Origin: Lentimicrobiaceae bacterium
Lineage (GTDB): Bacteria > Bacteroidota > Bacteroidia > Bacteroidales > JAGONC01
DNA length: 64,000 nt
Reading direction: 5' to 3'
Assembly: GCA_017993235.1 (NCBI GenBank)
Contig: JAGONC010000005.1
Span: 1-64,000, forward strand
The notes under the pieces are model-generated. The model saw nothing but the letters and a program-made list of their open reading frames with translations, was not told where the DNA came from and did no database searches. Position numbers and translations under genes: made by a program. The first letter of the stretch is position 1. Every line of letters starts with the position of its first letter. Shown here one piece after another: positions 45,845-55,096 of this stretch.

Positions 45845-46597
45845 TTGAAAGTCAAGAACATTCTCGTATCACAACCTCCACCACCCGAGCTGGATAAATC
45901 ACCATACGGACAATTAGCTAAAAAGCACAATGTGACCATCGATTTTTATAATTTCATCCAGATTGAAGGAGTAAGTGCAAAAGAATTCCGGCAATCCAAA
46001 GTGCATATTCTGGATTATTCTGCCATCATTCTGACCAGCAGGAATGCTGTGGATCATTTTTTCAGGCTGGCAAAGGATCTCAGGGTGGAAATCCCCGACG
46101 ACATGAAGTATTTCTGCATCAGCGAAGCCACGGCTTTTTACCTCCAAAAATACATACAGTACCGTAAAAGGAAAATTTTCTACAGCAAGCAGAATTTTGC
46201 CGATTTACTCGAAATAATAAAAAAACACCGGGAGGAAAAGTTCCTGCTGCCCTGCTCTAGTATTCATAAACACGAAATAACAAAGCTGCTTCAGGAAAAT
46301 AACATTCAGTATACAAAGGCGGTAATCTATAAAACACTGGCAAGTGATCTTCAAGACATTTGCATCGAAAAATATGATCTGCTGGTTTTTTTCAGTCCCG
46401 CCGGCATCAAGTCACTGATGAAAAACTTTCCTGACTTTCAACAGGGAGAAAAACTGATTGGTGCCTTTGGTCCAACCACCTCCAAAGCCGTTAAAGATGC
46501 CGGACTCATGCTCAATATCAGTGCTCCCACCAAAACCGCCCCTTCAATGACCATGGCCATTGAAGAATTCCTGGAGAAAAACAATAGAAAAAAATAA
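45845..46597 (+). CDS. hemD: Uroporphyrinogen-III synthase-like protein (HemD family)
   Basis: A 250-residue HemD-fold protein that would close the tetrapyrrole ring in heme/corrin synthesis. It has VKNILVSQPPPPELDKSPY at the N-terminus, ILTSRNAVDHFF near residue 60, and the C-terminal FFSPAGIKSLM and IGAFGPTTSKAVKDAGL typical of the family. There is no ATG; I prefer TTG 45845 because homologous proteins begin near this point. A TTG at 45812 would add 11 residues of doubtful origin. No other heme genes are nearby, so a divergent role tied to DUF4271 cannot be excluded. Confidence 0.8.
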   Translation: MKVKNILVSQPPPPELDKSPYGQLAKKHNVTIDFYNFIQIEGVSAKEFRQSKVHILDYSAIILTSRNAVDHFFRLAKDLRVEIPDDMKYFCISEATAFYLQKYIQYRKRKIFYSKQNFADLLEIIKKHREEKFLLPCSSIHKHEITKLLQENNIQYTKAVIYKTLASDLQDICIEKYDLLVFFSPAGIKSLMKNFPDFQQGEKLIGAFGPTTSKAVKDAGLMLNISAPTKTAPSMTMAIEEFLEKNNRKK

Positions 46598-46603
46598 GAG
46601 GCA

Positions 46604-47017
46604 TTGTCCGGAATCAATCCGCTCCTCAGAAAGACGTTCTCCAAACAGGAACGTCTGTGTAACCGCAAACTGATCGATGCCCTGTTCACCCGGGGCCATC
46701 GTTTCACGATCTATCCCATCCGCGTATACTGGATAGCCGAAGCTGCAGAACAGTCCTCTGATGTGCAGGTGGTCATTCAGGTTCAGCGAAAACGCATTGT
46801 CCATGCTGTGAAGCGAAACCTGCTGAAAAGGCGCATCCGGGAAGCCTATCGCCAGCATAAGGTGTTATTATCTGAAAACCTGAAAAAACAAAAGGGCAGG
46901 CTAATGTTTGCTATGGTTTACTATGGTGATTCAATTCTGCCGTACCGGCAACTGGAAGCGATAATAATACTAATTTTACAGCGTTTAAGCAGAGAATATG
47001 ACAAAAGTACTGGGTAA
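46604..47017 (+). CDS. rnpA: Ribonuclease P protein component
   Basis: A 137-residue basic protein that assists the RNase P RNA in maturing tRNA 5' ends. [18 protein letters not shown] near residue 11 and the central [19 protein letters not shown] (the RNR region) are diagnostic. No ATG is available in the right place; the start is probably TTG 46604, just 6 bp after the HemD-like gene. It overlaps the yidD gene by 20 bp, the order found in many bacteria. Confidence 0.93.
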   Translation: MSGINPLLRKTFSKQERLCNRKLIDALFTRGHRFTIYPIRVYWIAEAAEQSSDVQVVIQVQRKRIVHAVKRNLLKRRIREAYRQHKVLLSENLKKQKGRLMFAMVYYGDSILPYRQLEAIIILILQRLSREYDKSTG

Positions 47018-47219
47018 ATTCATGATCCTCCTGATTCGTTTCTATCAGGCAGCCATCTCACCCTACCTGTTACCTTCCTGCAGATATACGCCCACCTGTT
47101 CGGCATACGGGGTGGAAGCGATCAGGAAATACGGACCCTTCAAAGGTGGTTGGCTGACCCTGAAAAGAGTTCTGTCGTGCCACCCCTGGGGTGGAAGCGG
47201 ATATGACCCGGTACCCTGA
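46998..47219 (+). CDS. yidD: YidD membrane protein insertion efficiency factor
   Basis: A 73-residue protein with an amphipathic N-terminal helix ([16 protein letters not shown]) and the conserved Cys-rich core [16 protein letters not shown], then [23 protein letters not shown]. This is the complete family signature. It helps insertion of membrane proteins with YidC. It overlaps rnpA and so is probably translated from the same message. Confidence 0.96.
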   Translation: MTKVLGKFMILLIRFYQAAISPYLLPSCRYTPTCSAYGVEAIRKYGPFKGGWLTLKRVLSCHPWGGSGYDPVP

Positions 47220-47275
47220 AATTTTTAAACTGACGAATTCGACCCCGATCCAAATAACTCAACCCTTTACCTGAA

Positions 47276-48961
47276 ATGAAAATATTGCAAAACACTGTTG
47301 TTTTCTGTATGATGGTCTTCCTGACGACGACCTCTTTTTTACTGAAGGGTCAGAACGGCAAAGACTTTGAAATATCAAGGAACCTTGATATTTATGTCAC
47401 CCTGTTCAGGGAACTGAACCTTAATTATGTTGATGAACTTAAACCGGGTGACCTGATGAAGACCGGTATTACTGCAATGCTTGAATCACTGGATCCTTAT
47501 ACAAATTATATCCCGGAATCCGACATAGAGGATTATGAATTCATGACAACCGGACAGTACGGGGGGATCGGAGCCCTGATCCACAGGCAGGGTGAGTACG
47601 TCGTCATTTCTGAGCCCTATGAAAATTCACCTGCAGATAAGACGGGACTGAAAGCAGGTGATAAAATTCTGTCAATCAACGGTCAATCCGCACTGGGTAA
47701 AACTACCGATGAGGTCAGTACGATCCTGAAAGGCCAACCCAACACGACCCTTAACCTGATGATTGAACGAACCGGCAATCCGCAGCCATTACCCTTTTCC
47801 ATCACCCGTGAACAGATTACAGTTGCCAACATACCCTATTACGGCATACTGGATAGCGGAGCCGGTTATATAAAACTGAGCGGATTTACACAAAATGCCG
47901 GCGCTGAAGTGCGTAATGCTTTTGTTGAAATGAGAGAAAAACAGCCATTGAACGGTTTAATCCTCGATCTGCGGGGTAATGGAGGAGGCCTTCTCCAGGA
48001 AGCCGTCAATATCACGAATATTTTTGTGGATAAAGGAGAACTGGTCGTCAGTACGAAAGGGAAACTTCCGGACCGGAACCGTTCCTACAGCACTGAAAAT
48101 ACAGCAATCGACACACAAATTCCCCTCATCGTGCTGGTCGACAATACCAGTGCATCCGCCTCTGAAATCGTGGCAGGTGCCATCCAGGATATTGACCGCG
48201 GGATCATCATCGGACAAAGAACCTTTGGTAAAGGCCTGGTTCAAAATGTCGTCCCCCTTTCTTATAATTCAAAAATGAAAGTCACGGTTGCCAAGTATTA
48301 CATTCCCAGCGGAAGGTGTATCCAGGCGATCGATTATTCCCACAAGGATGAAAACGGACGGTTTACCAAAATTCCCGATTCCCTTATCTCCGAGTTTAAG
48401 ACCAGGAATGGCAGATCGGTTTATGACGGAGGCGGAATTGAACCCGACATCGAAATCGACATCCCTCAACTCAGCAGTATCAGTTATGCCCTTTATACCA
48501 AATTCCTGATTTTTGACTATGCCACTCACTATTTCTGGAGCCATCCGTCGATTCCTCCTGCAAATCAGTTTGAGATCAATGATTCCATTTATCAGGATTT
48601 CCTGTCTTTCCTTTCCGGTAAGGATTACACCTATACAACCAGTAGCGAAAAGGTGATGAATGACTTGAAGGCGATAGCTGAAAAAGAGGAAGTTTATGAT
48701 GACATTACAGCAGAATACGAGGCGCTTGAGGCTAAGATCCAGAAAAGCAAACTGGATGACCTCCAGGAAAGCAGAAATGAGCTGGAAACCATCCTCAGAC
48801 AGGAGATCGTAACGCGGTATTACTATGAAGTGGGCAGGATCATTTCTTCCCTGAAAGACGATCCTGAGATCAAAAAAGCAAACGAGCTCCTTCTCAGGGG
48901 TGAGATCTACAGGTCTATCCTGGATGGCACCTATACCGGCCAGGATCAAACCGACGAATAA
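47276..48961 (+). CDS. S41 family carboxy-terminal processing protease
   Basis: A 561-residue exported serine protease of the CtpA/Prc group. The signal peptide (VVFCMMVFLTTTSFLLKGQ) is followed by a PDZ domain at residues ~85-170 (YGGIGALIHRQGEYVV, AGDKILSINGQSA) and the S41 core LILDLRGNGGGLLQEAVN. The nucleophile Ser is in NTSASASEIVAGA and the Lys in RTFGKGLVQ. The C-terminal 200 residues are helical and family-typical. It would trim periplasmic or secreted proteins. It lies 57 bp after yidD. Confidence 0.93.
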   Translation: MKILQNTVVFCMMVFLTTTSFLLKGQNGKDFEISRNLDIYVTLFRELNLNYVDELKPGDLMKTGITAMLESLDPYTNYIPESDIEDYEFMTTGQYGGIGALIHRQGEYVVISEPYENSPADKTGLKAGDKILSINGQSALGKTTDEVSTILKGQPNTTLNLMIERTGNPQPLPFSITREQITVANIPYYGILDSGAGYIKLSGFTQNAGAEVRNAFVEMREKQPLNGLILDLRGNGGGLLQEAVNITNIFVDKGELVVSTKGKLPDRNRSYSTENTAIDTQIPLIVLVDNTSASASEIVAGAIQDIDRGIIIGQRTFGKGLVQNVVPLSYNSKMKVTVAKYYIPSGRCIQAIDYSHKDENGRFTKIPDSLISEFKTRNGRSVYDGGGIEPDIEIDIPQLSSISYALYTKFLIFDYATHYFWSHPSIPPANQFEINDSIYQDFLSFLSGKDYTYTTSSEKVMNDLKAIAEKEEVYDDITAEYEALEAKIQKSKLDDLQESRNELETILRQEIVTRYYYEVGRIISSLKDDPEIKKANELLLRGEIYRSILDGTYTGQDQTDE

Positions 48962-48976
48962 CAAAATACGTACATC

Positions 48977-50653
48977 ATGACCAATGAATCAGCCTGGTCA
49001 CTTTTTGTAAAGTACACGTGCTATTTTGGTCTGGCGTTGATGTTGGCCGCCCTTCCGTTATCCCGATTTTTCATGAGTATCGCCCAGTTTATCCTGGCGG
49101 GTGTTTTTATTGTGGATGGAATAAAAACACAGGATATTTCATCCTGCTATAAAAAGAACAGGGGTTCAGCCAGGATCCTGATGCTGATCCCCATCACACT
49201 CAAAGAAACATTCCTGAACCTGACCGCGAAATTTGGCCGTTTCTTTCAAAACAAACCTGCCCTGGTCTTCAGTTCCCTTTTGATGATTGATGTCATCGGA
49301 CTTGTCTATACACATGATCTACATTATGGATTTAAAGTATTGCGGAATAACCTGCCCTTATTCTTATTGCCGCTTTTTTTATCTTCAATCGGGAAAATCC
49401 CGGTTAAACTGTTCAGGCTTTTTCTGTTCATTTTTGTTGCCGCAGTGTTCGCTGGCTCGTTAAACAGCACCTATCTGCTTATCAATCAAGACATAACAGA
49501 TCCACGCCAGATTTCTTCCTTCATTCACCATATCCGTTTCAGCCTGATGACCTGCATGGGGATCTTTATTCTGGCCTATTATGGTTTCCGTAAAGACGAA
49601 TTTCCATTGCGGATCCGCCTGGCCATAATCCCCCTGCTGCTTTGGCTGCTGATCTTTCTGTTCCTGCTCCGTTCCCTTTCCGGTATTCTTGCCTTCTTCA
49701 TTACCCTGGGTGTAATCCTTCTCTGGTTATCCCTCCAATCATCCGTCAAACAGCTTAAAGTACTGTTCATTACGCTGTTGATCGCTATTCCGGCCGTGAT
49801 GGTCATCTATGTTCACCAAACCGTTAAGAATTACCTGAATGTCGCACCGCTCCATGTCGAACAATTAGATCCGTACACCTCAAGAGGGTCTGCATACATC
49901 CATGACACGACCCTGGGCATTGAAAACGGCAACTATGTAGGCATATACCTGTGCTGGTCCGAGCTGGAACAGGGATGGAATGCCAGGAGCAGCATACCGT
50001 TCAACAGCCTTGACATGAAAGGGCAGGAGATCAGGTATACGCTGATACGCTACCTAGGATCGAAAAACCTGAGGAAAGATTATGACGGCGTCGCCCGTCT
50101 GACCGATGCGGATGTTCATTATATCGAACATGGGGTGGCCAATATCCATGATCTTAAGAAGTTCAGCCTGAAGAACCGCATTCATCACATCATCATGGCG
50201 TACCAGGCTTACCGCAGATCAGGGATCCATTCGGGATCGTCAGCCATGGAACGTATTGAACAGGCCAAAGCTGCGATCAACATCATCCGGGATCAGGGAA
50301 TCATGGGAGTGGGGACAGGAGATGTGCATGCCCGTTTCCGGGAAGAGCTGAACCGGATGAATTCACCGCTGCAGACGGCAAAAGAAGGGATGTTCAGTGC
50401 CCACAACCAGTTCCTGACCTACCTGGTTGCCTATGGATGGCCGGGATTGCTCTGGTTTCTTTTTGCAATCCTCTACCCTGCCCTGAAGAACAGATCTTTT
50501 CATAATTACTTCTTTATCATCTTCTTTACCATTTCCGTCGTTTCCTTCCTGGGCGACGACACCCTGAATACCCAGGCAGGGGTGACCTTTTTTGCATTTT
50601 TCTATTCGCTGTTTGTGCTCAATAAACCCATAACCACGCATGAAACAATTTGA
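48977..50653 (+). CDS. O-antigen ligase-like polytopic membrane protein
   Basis: A 558-residue membrane protein with about 12 hydrophobic helices and one large extracytoplasmic loop (~residues 290-450, starting after VMVIYVHQTVKNYLNV). The end of that loop, GIMGVGTGDVHARFREEL then SAHNQFLTYLVAYGWPGLLWF, carries the conserved His/Gly pattern of the Wzy_C/WaaL superfamily. It would join or polymerise envelope glycans. It starts 15 bp after the S41 protease and overlaps cdd by 14 bp. Confidence 0.82.
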   Translation: MTNESAWSLFVKYTCYFGLALMLAALPLSRFFMSIAQFILAGVFIVDGIKTQDISSCYKKNRGSARILMLIPITLKETFLNLTAKFGRFFQNKPALVFSSLLMIDVIGLVYTHDLHYGFKVLRNNLPLFLLPLFLSSIGKIPVKLFRLFLFIFVAAVFAGSLNSTYLLINQDITDPRQISSFIHHIRFSLMTCMGIFILAYYGFRKDEFPLRIRLAIIPLLLWLLIFLFLLRSLSGILAFFITLGVILLWLSLQSSVKQLKVLFITLLIAIPAVMVIYVHQTVKNYLNVAPLHVEQLDPYTSRGSAYIHDTTLGIENGNYVGIYLCWSELEQGWNARSSIPFNSLDMKGQEIRYTLIRYLGSKNLRKDYDGVARLTDADVHYIEHGVANIHDLKKFSLKNRIHHIIMAYQAYRRSGIHSGSSAMERIEQAKAAINIIRDQGIMGVGTGDVHARFREELNRMNSPLQTAKEGMFSAHNQFLTYLVAYGWPGLLWFLFAILYPALKNRSFHNYFFIIFFTISVVSFLGDDTLNTQAGVTFFAFFYSLFVLNKPITTHETI

Positions 50654-51134
50654 AATCATCAATCGCTTCAGGGAATTCAATACACTGGAAGAACTCGGTG
50701 AAGATGACAGGATCCTGCTTGAACAGGCAATCGAGTCAGGGAAGGATGCCTATGCTCCCTACTCTCAATATTATGTGGGTGCGGCTGTCCGTTTGGCCAA
50801 TGGCAGCATCGTGAAAGGGAATAACCAGGAAAATGTGGCCTACCCATCGGGGCTCTGCGCTGAAAGGGTGGCGCTTTTCGCTGCCTCCGCCCTGTACCCA
50901 GGCGTACCCGTCACAGCCATCGCTATTGCCGGACATGCGAAGCATTTCCTGATCACTGACCCGGTGACCCCCTGCGGAGCCTGCCGGCAGGTGATCGCAG
51001 AATATGAACAGCTATATGATCACCCGGTGCGACTGGTCATGAAGGGTGAAAAAAGCAAGATCTGGATCGCCGAGAGTATCACCCACCTGCTGCCGATGAT
51101 GTTCCGCGCAGATGAATTACGAAAAAAACGTTAA
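50640..51134 (+). CDS. cdd: Cytidine deaminase
   Basis: A 164-residue zinc enzyme that deaminates cytidine and deoxycytidine in pyrimidine salvage. AYAPYSQYYVGAAVRLANG is the substrate loop. The zinc ligands and proton shuttle are in SGLCAERVAL (Cys and Glu) and TPCGACRQV (two Cys). The length is that of the homodimeric/tetrameric type. It overlaps the previous gene and converges with the GtrA gene. Confidence 0.95.
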   Translation: MKQFEIINRFREFNTLEELGEDDRILLEQAIESGKDAYAPYSQYYVGAAVRLANGSIVKGNNQENVAYPSGLCAERVALFAASALYPGVPVTAIAIAGHAKHFLITDPVTPCGACRQVIAEYEQLYDHPVRLVMKGEKSKIWIAESITHLLPMMFRADELRKKR

Positions 51135-51139
51135 TGACT

Positions 51140-51538
51140 TTATCCCTGGAAAGTAAAAAAATAGTTGGCCAGAAAATTCCAGATCATCACCACAGCGACT
51201 GCAAAAAGTTTTGACACGTAAAAGCGACCGTGATACTTGCTGACCAGTATCCAGAGTACCAGGGTATTGATGCCGAGGCCGATCAGTGAAATCATCAGAA
51301 ACTTTGAATATTGCAGGAAAATAGCAGGGTCGGTACTCTCAAAAGTCCAGATCCGGTTAAGGATATAATTTGTGGAAGCCGCCGTCGTAAATCCTATTGC
51401 ATTGGATACATATTTCTGAATCTTCAGGATCTCTTTGCACAGGTAGGTGATGCCAAAATCAACGGCTATACCGGATACCCCAACCACACCAAACTTGATG
51501 AATTTTAGCAGACCCTCCCATTTCAGCAATTCAGACAT
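51140..51538 (-). CDS. GtrA family membrane protein
   Basis: A 132-residue protein with four transmembrane helices. KFIKFGVVGVSGIAVDFGITYL in helix 1 (two adjacent stretches), NAIGFTTAASTNYILNRIWTF and WNFLANYFFTF are the GtrA signature. Members help move polyprenyl-linked sugars or take part in cell-surface polysaccharide synthesis. It lies 46 bp after the M28 peptidase gene in the same direction. Confidence 0.9.
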   Translation of the reverse strand: MSELLKWEGLLKFIKFGVVGVSGIAVDFGITYLCKEILKIQKYVSNAIGFTTAASTNYILNRIWTFESTDPAIFLQYSKFLMISLIGLGINTLVLWILVSKYHGRFYVSKLFAVAVVMIWNFLANYFFTFQG

Positions 51539-51584
51539 GATCTCAGTCTTACGAATTCGTTCCCGAATCCGGATTATCTTTTTG

Positions 51585-53354
51585 TTAAAGCTGGACCAGC
51601 AGGATCAGCCTTATCCCCTCGCGAATCACCTCAACAGCAGCCACCTGTCCGGTTTCCAGCTCCTTCAGTCGCGCCATGTAATCATAGATATTGGTGACCG
51701 TTTTTCCGTTGAGGGCAACGATCCTGTCGCCTTTCAGCAGTCCTCCCTGATCAGCCGGGCCGCCCTTCCGGACAGCATCGATGCGTAAACCTGTGTTGTC
51801 GGTCGAAGCAAAATCGGGTAAAATGCCCAGGGTCACCTTGAAACCGCGTCCGGAGCGTGGAGGTTCTTTGGGGCCTGCTTCCTGGAAAGTCAAAGCGGAT
51901 TCCCTTTCATCCATGACCATCATCAGATCGTACAGGAACGCAACGATCTGCTGAATTCCTGCATAGTGAATCCGGTCGGCATCATCCTCAGGCATATGAT
52001 AATCATCATGGGCTCCGCTGGTGATGAAAAAGACCGGTATATCCACGGCATAAAAGCTCGAATGATCCGATGCGCCATAACCTTCCGGAGAGTATGCCAG
52101 CTTGAAATCCAGGTCCGCAGCAACCTGATCCAGCAGGGTCTCCGACTCGGCGGATGTACCGGTCCCGCTGATCAGCAGCGGTTTTTCTTCAGGATAGAAC
52201 CTGCCGATCATATCCATATTGATCATGGCATCCGTTTTATCCATCATCTCTTTTGACTGATCCACAAAATATTTTGATCCCAGCAAGCCCATTTCTTCGG
52301 CATCAAATGCCACAAACAGTACGCTCCGCCTGATTTTATCCCTGTTCAGCGTCAACTCTTCAGCCAGTCCGAGCATCCCGGCCACACCCGATGCATTATC
52401 ATCGGCACCGTTATGGACGGCCACCGTGTCCAGGGCCCGGGAGTTCGATCCGGGTCCTCCCATGCCCAGATGATCGTAATGGGCTCCAACAACAATGTAC
52501 TCCCCGGCCAGGGCGGGATCCGAGCCCCTGAGGATGGCCACGACATTCTGGGTTCGCGCTTTCTGATAGATGACATTCACCGTGGCGCTCACTTTGACCG
52601 GTATCCGGAAAGAACCGGGTTGATGGCCTGCGTTCAGCCCGCTCTCGAGTTCCCCGATGGTCTTTCCCATGGATGAGAGCATCCGGTCGGCTGTTTTTCG
52701 CGACAAGTGGATCACGGGGATTCCTGCCCGGGATGTGCTTCTTTCCAACTGCAACCCGGTGAGTATATCGTTCTTTTCCATCTTTACCGGTGTGACGAAA
52801 AAGATGCCGGCCGCACCATGATCCCTGGCTTTCAGGATCTTCCCCCAGGTGTCACCGTAGGATGCGAACACACTTCCGGGATTGTCCGTTTCGGGATCGC
52901 TCAGCAAAATCATGACCCATTGACCACTGACATCCATACCCTCATAATCATCCCACACAACGGAATCGGCAGAAAAATCAAATCCATATCCCACAAAATT
53001 AACGGTCGATGTCAAGGTACCATTCCCCGAATAGCTAAAAGGTATGAAATCGATCCCCGGCTCACCGGTAACAGATTCAAAGGAAAGTGTGTTGGGCGTG
53101 CCCAATTTTGCGTCCGTAACGATCTCAAAGTACTGAAATCCCTCATCCCCCATCAATTCAAGACCATAACTCCTGAACTGATCCCTGATATAGGTTGCGG
53201 CCATCCATCCACCCGTTGTTCCGGATCGTCGCCCCTGAAGCGAATCAGAGGCCAGGTAATCAACATGCTGTTTCAGCTCTGGAATGGTGATATCCTGTGC
53301 AATCGCCCAGAAAGGAAAGATATTCAGGATGATGAAGATCAGGTGGTATTTCAT
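51585..53354 (-). CDS. Exported M28 family metallopeptidase with PA and PDZ domains
   Basis: A 589-residue zinc aminopeptidase-type enzyme. It has a signal peptide (YHLIFIILNIFPFWAIAQ). The catalytic domain contains GAHYDHLGMGG, GADDNASGVAGML, FDAEEMGLLGS, MDMIGRF and SGAHDDYHMPEDD, which carry the metal ligands and catalytic Glu. A PA domain is inserted at residues ~115-250, and a C-terminal PDZ domain has GLRIDAVRKGGPADQGGLLKG. I use ATG 53354 because the ATG at 53363 overlaps the -7 box, so a transcript would hardly include it. Confidence 0.93.
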   Translation of the reverse strand: MKYHLIFIILNIFPFWAIAQDITIPELKQHVDYLASDSLQGRRSGTTGGWMAATYIRDQFRSYGLELMGDEGFQYFEIVTDAKLGTPNTLSFESVTGEPGIDFIPFSYSGNGTLTSTVNFVGYGFDFSADSVVWDDYEGMDVSGQWVMILLSDPETDNPGSVFASYGDTWGKILKARDHGAAGIFFVTPVKMEKNDILTGLQLERSTSRAGIPVIHLSRKTADRMLSSMGKTIGELESGLNAGHQPGSFRIPVKVSATVNVIYQKARTQNVVAILRGSDPALAGEYIVVGAHYDHLGMGGPGSNSRALDTVAVHNGADDNASGVAGMLGLAEELTLNRDKIRRSVLFVAFDAEEMGLLGSKYFVDQSKEMMDKTDAMINMDMIGRFYPEEKPLLISGTGTSAESETLLDQVAADLDFKLAYSPEGYGASDHSSFYAVDIPVFFITSGAHDDYHMPEDDADRIHYAGIQQIVAFLYDLMMVMDERESALTFQEAGPKEPPRSGRGFKVTLGILPDFASTDNTGLRIDAVRKGGPADQGGLLKGDRIVALNGKTVTNIYDYMARLKELETGQVAAVEVIREGIRLILLVQL

Positions 53355-53360
53355 GGGATG

Positions 53361-53368
53361 CAAAAGTA
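53361..53368 (-). promoter_or_regulatory. -7 box of the M28 peptidase gene
   Basis: The minus strand reads TACTTTTG. The predicted transcription start near 53357 is about 3 nt before ATG 53354, so the message would be almost leaderless. Confidence 0.5.
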
Positions 53369-53420
53369 AAAGATATTATGATTTGTTTCTTCATGAACCG
53401 GACCGTTTAGCGGAAATTAG

Positions 53421-53428
53421 TAACTTTG
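53421..53428 (+). promoter_or_regulatory. -7 box of the Mut7-C gene
   Basis: TAACTTTG matches TAnnTTTG. It overlaps the TTG at 53426, so translation must start later, at ATG 53447, after a leader of about 15 nt. Confidence 0.5.
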
Positions 53429-53446
53429 AGTTCATACATCCATGAA

Positions 53447-54205
53447 ATGCCAGGGACCATCCACATACGTTTTTACGAAGAATTAAATGATTTCTTACCG
53501 TGTGAAAGGAGGAAAACAACGTTTAACCATTCATTCTCCGGGCAACCCACGATAAAGGATATCATCGAATCTCTCGGCATCCCCCACGTTGAAGTGGACC
53601 TGATCCTGGCCAATGGGCAGTCGGTGGACTTCAATTTCAAACCCGGCGCCAATGACCTGATCTCGGTCTACCCTGTCTTTGAAAGTCTCGATATCAGCCA
53701 GGTGACCAGGTTACGCCCCAAGCCATTGCGGAACATCCGGCTTATCCTGGATGTGCATCTGGGTAAACTGGCTCGCTACCTGCGGCTTCTTGGTTTTGAT
53801 TCGCTGTATGAAACTGACCTGAAGGATGAACAGATCGTTACCATCTCTTCAAAAGAAAAACGGATCGTGCTGACAAGAGACATCCAGTTGCTGAAGAATG
53901 GCCTTGTTACCCATGGATACTGGATCCGGTCACAAAATCCGGTTGAGCAGTTGAAAGAGGTGATCCAGCGTCTGGATCTGTCAAAAAAGGTCCGGCCTTT
54001 CCACCGCTGCATGGAATGCAACGGGATCATCCGGCATGTCGACAAAACGGAGATCATTGATGATCTGCAGCCTAAAACAAAGGCTCATTACAAGGACTTC
54101 TACCGGTGCGGACAATGCCGGCACATTTACTGGAACGGAAGCCACTACCAGCGGATGGTCTCCATGCTTGAAACCCTCGATATCATCATATCAGCTCCCA
54201 AATAA
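53447..54205 (+). CDS. Mut7-C RNase domain protein with ubiquitin-like N-terminus
   Basis: A 252-residue two-domain protein. Residues 1-85 are a ThiS/MoaD/ubiquitin-like fold (TIHIRFYEELNDFLP, PTIKDIIESLGIPHVEVDLI). Residues ~95-245 are the Mut7-C PIN-like nuclease: LILDVHLGKLARYLRLLGFD, IVTISSKEKRIVLTRDIQLL with the acidic residues, and a C-terminal zinc ribbon (CMECNGII, CGQCRHIYW). Members are predicted RNases. It begins at ATG 53447, downstream of its -7 box, and is divergent from the M28 gene. Confidence 0.9.
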   Translation: MPGTIHIRFYEELNDFLPCERRKTTFNHSFSGQPTIKDIIESLGIPHVEVDLILANGQSVDFNFKPGANDLISVYPVFESLDISQVTRLRPKPLRNIRLILDVHLGKLARYLRLLGFDSLYETDLKDEQIVTISSKEKRIVLTRDIQLLKNGLVTHGYWIRSQNPVEQLKEVIQRLDLSKKVRPFHRCMECNGIIRHVDKTEIIDDLQPKTKAHYKDFYRCGQCRHIYWNGSHYQRMVSMLETLDIIISAPK

Positions 54206-54259
54206 CCATGAATGACTATGAATGACCCCATAGCAATCCCTTACCCAAGGAAAGCCTCA

Positions 54260-55069
54260 TCACACAAACAACAACAGGCTCACCGCCATAACAGCCATTC
54301 CAGCCACAAGTCCGTAAATGGACAGATGATGTTCACCATATTCCTCAGCAGCAGGCAGGAGTTCATCCAGTGAAATAAAGACCATGATCCCTGCTACGCC
54401 AGCGAAAAGAATTCCGAATAAAACCGGGGACAGGAACGGCATGAGGATCAGGTATCCGATCAGTGCCCCGACAGGTTCTGAAAATCCGGACAGGAAAGAG
54501 TGCAGGAAGGCTTTCCGCCTGCTCCCTGTCGCAAAATATATCGGAACCGAAACCGCAATCCCCTCCGGGATGTTGTGGATGGCGATGGCGACAGCAATGG
54601 CGATGCCAAGTTTTGGCTCTGTCAGCGCTGCCATGAACGTGGCCAGACCTTCCGGGAAATTGTGGATTCCGATGGCCAGTGCCGTCAGGATCCCCATTCG
54701 CATCAACTTCTGGTTCCTGTCGGCATGATCCTGCTGAATCTCTTCTATTCTTCGAAATTCATGCGGATTCTCAAACGATGGAATCAGCTTGTCGATCACG
54801 GCGATCAGCAGCATGCCGGCAAAAAAAGCCGCTACTGTGAGCCAGTAACCGGGCCGCGTACCCAGGTCAGCCACCAGCTGTTCTTTTGCCTTGGCAAAGA
54901 TCTCCACCAGGGAAATATAGATCATGACCCCTGCCGAAAAGCCCAGGGCCACCGAAAGGAATTTGGTGTTGGTCCGCTTCGTAAAGAAGGCAAGCGCACT
55001 TCCAATACCGGTTGATAACCCCGCAAAAAGGGTCATCGCGAATGCAAACAATAGCGTCCCGTTATCCAT
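54260..55069 (-). CDS. ZIP family metal transporter (ZupT-like)
   Basis: A 269-residue protein with eight transmembrane helices. The metal-binding motifs are [12 protein letters not shown] in helix 4 and [18 protein letters not shown] in helix 5, with [14 protein letters not shown] next to them. This is the ZupT/GufA group, which takes up zinc, iron and other divalent metals. It lies 27 bp after the CDF exporter gene in the same direction. Confidence 0.92.
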   Translation of the reverse strand: MDNGTLLFAFAMTLFAGLSTGIGSALAFFTKRTNTKFLSVALGFSAGVMIYISLVEIFAKAKEQLVADLGTRPGYWLTVAAFFAGMLLIAVIDKLIPSFENPHEFRRIEEIQQDHADRNQKLMRMGILTALAIGIHNFPEGLATFMAALTEPKLGIAIAVAIAIHNIPEGIAVSVPIYFATGSRRKAFLHSFLSGFSEPVGALIGYLILMPFLSPVLFGILFAGVAGIMVFISLDELLPAAEEYGEHHLSIYGLVAGMAVMAVSLLLFV

Positions 55070-55096
55070 TATCCTGTTTTAACAATCCACCCTCCT

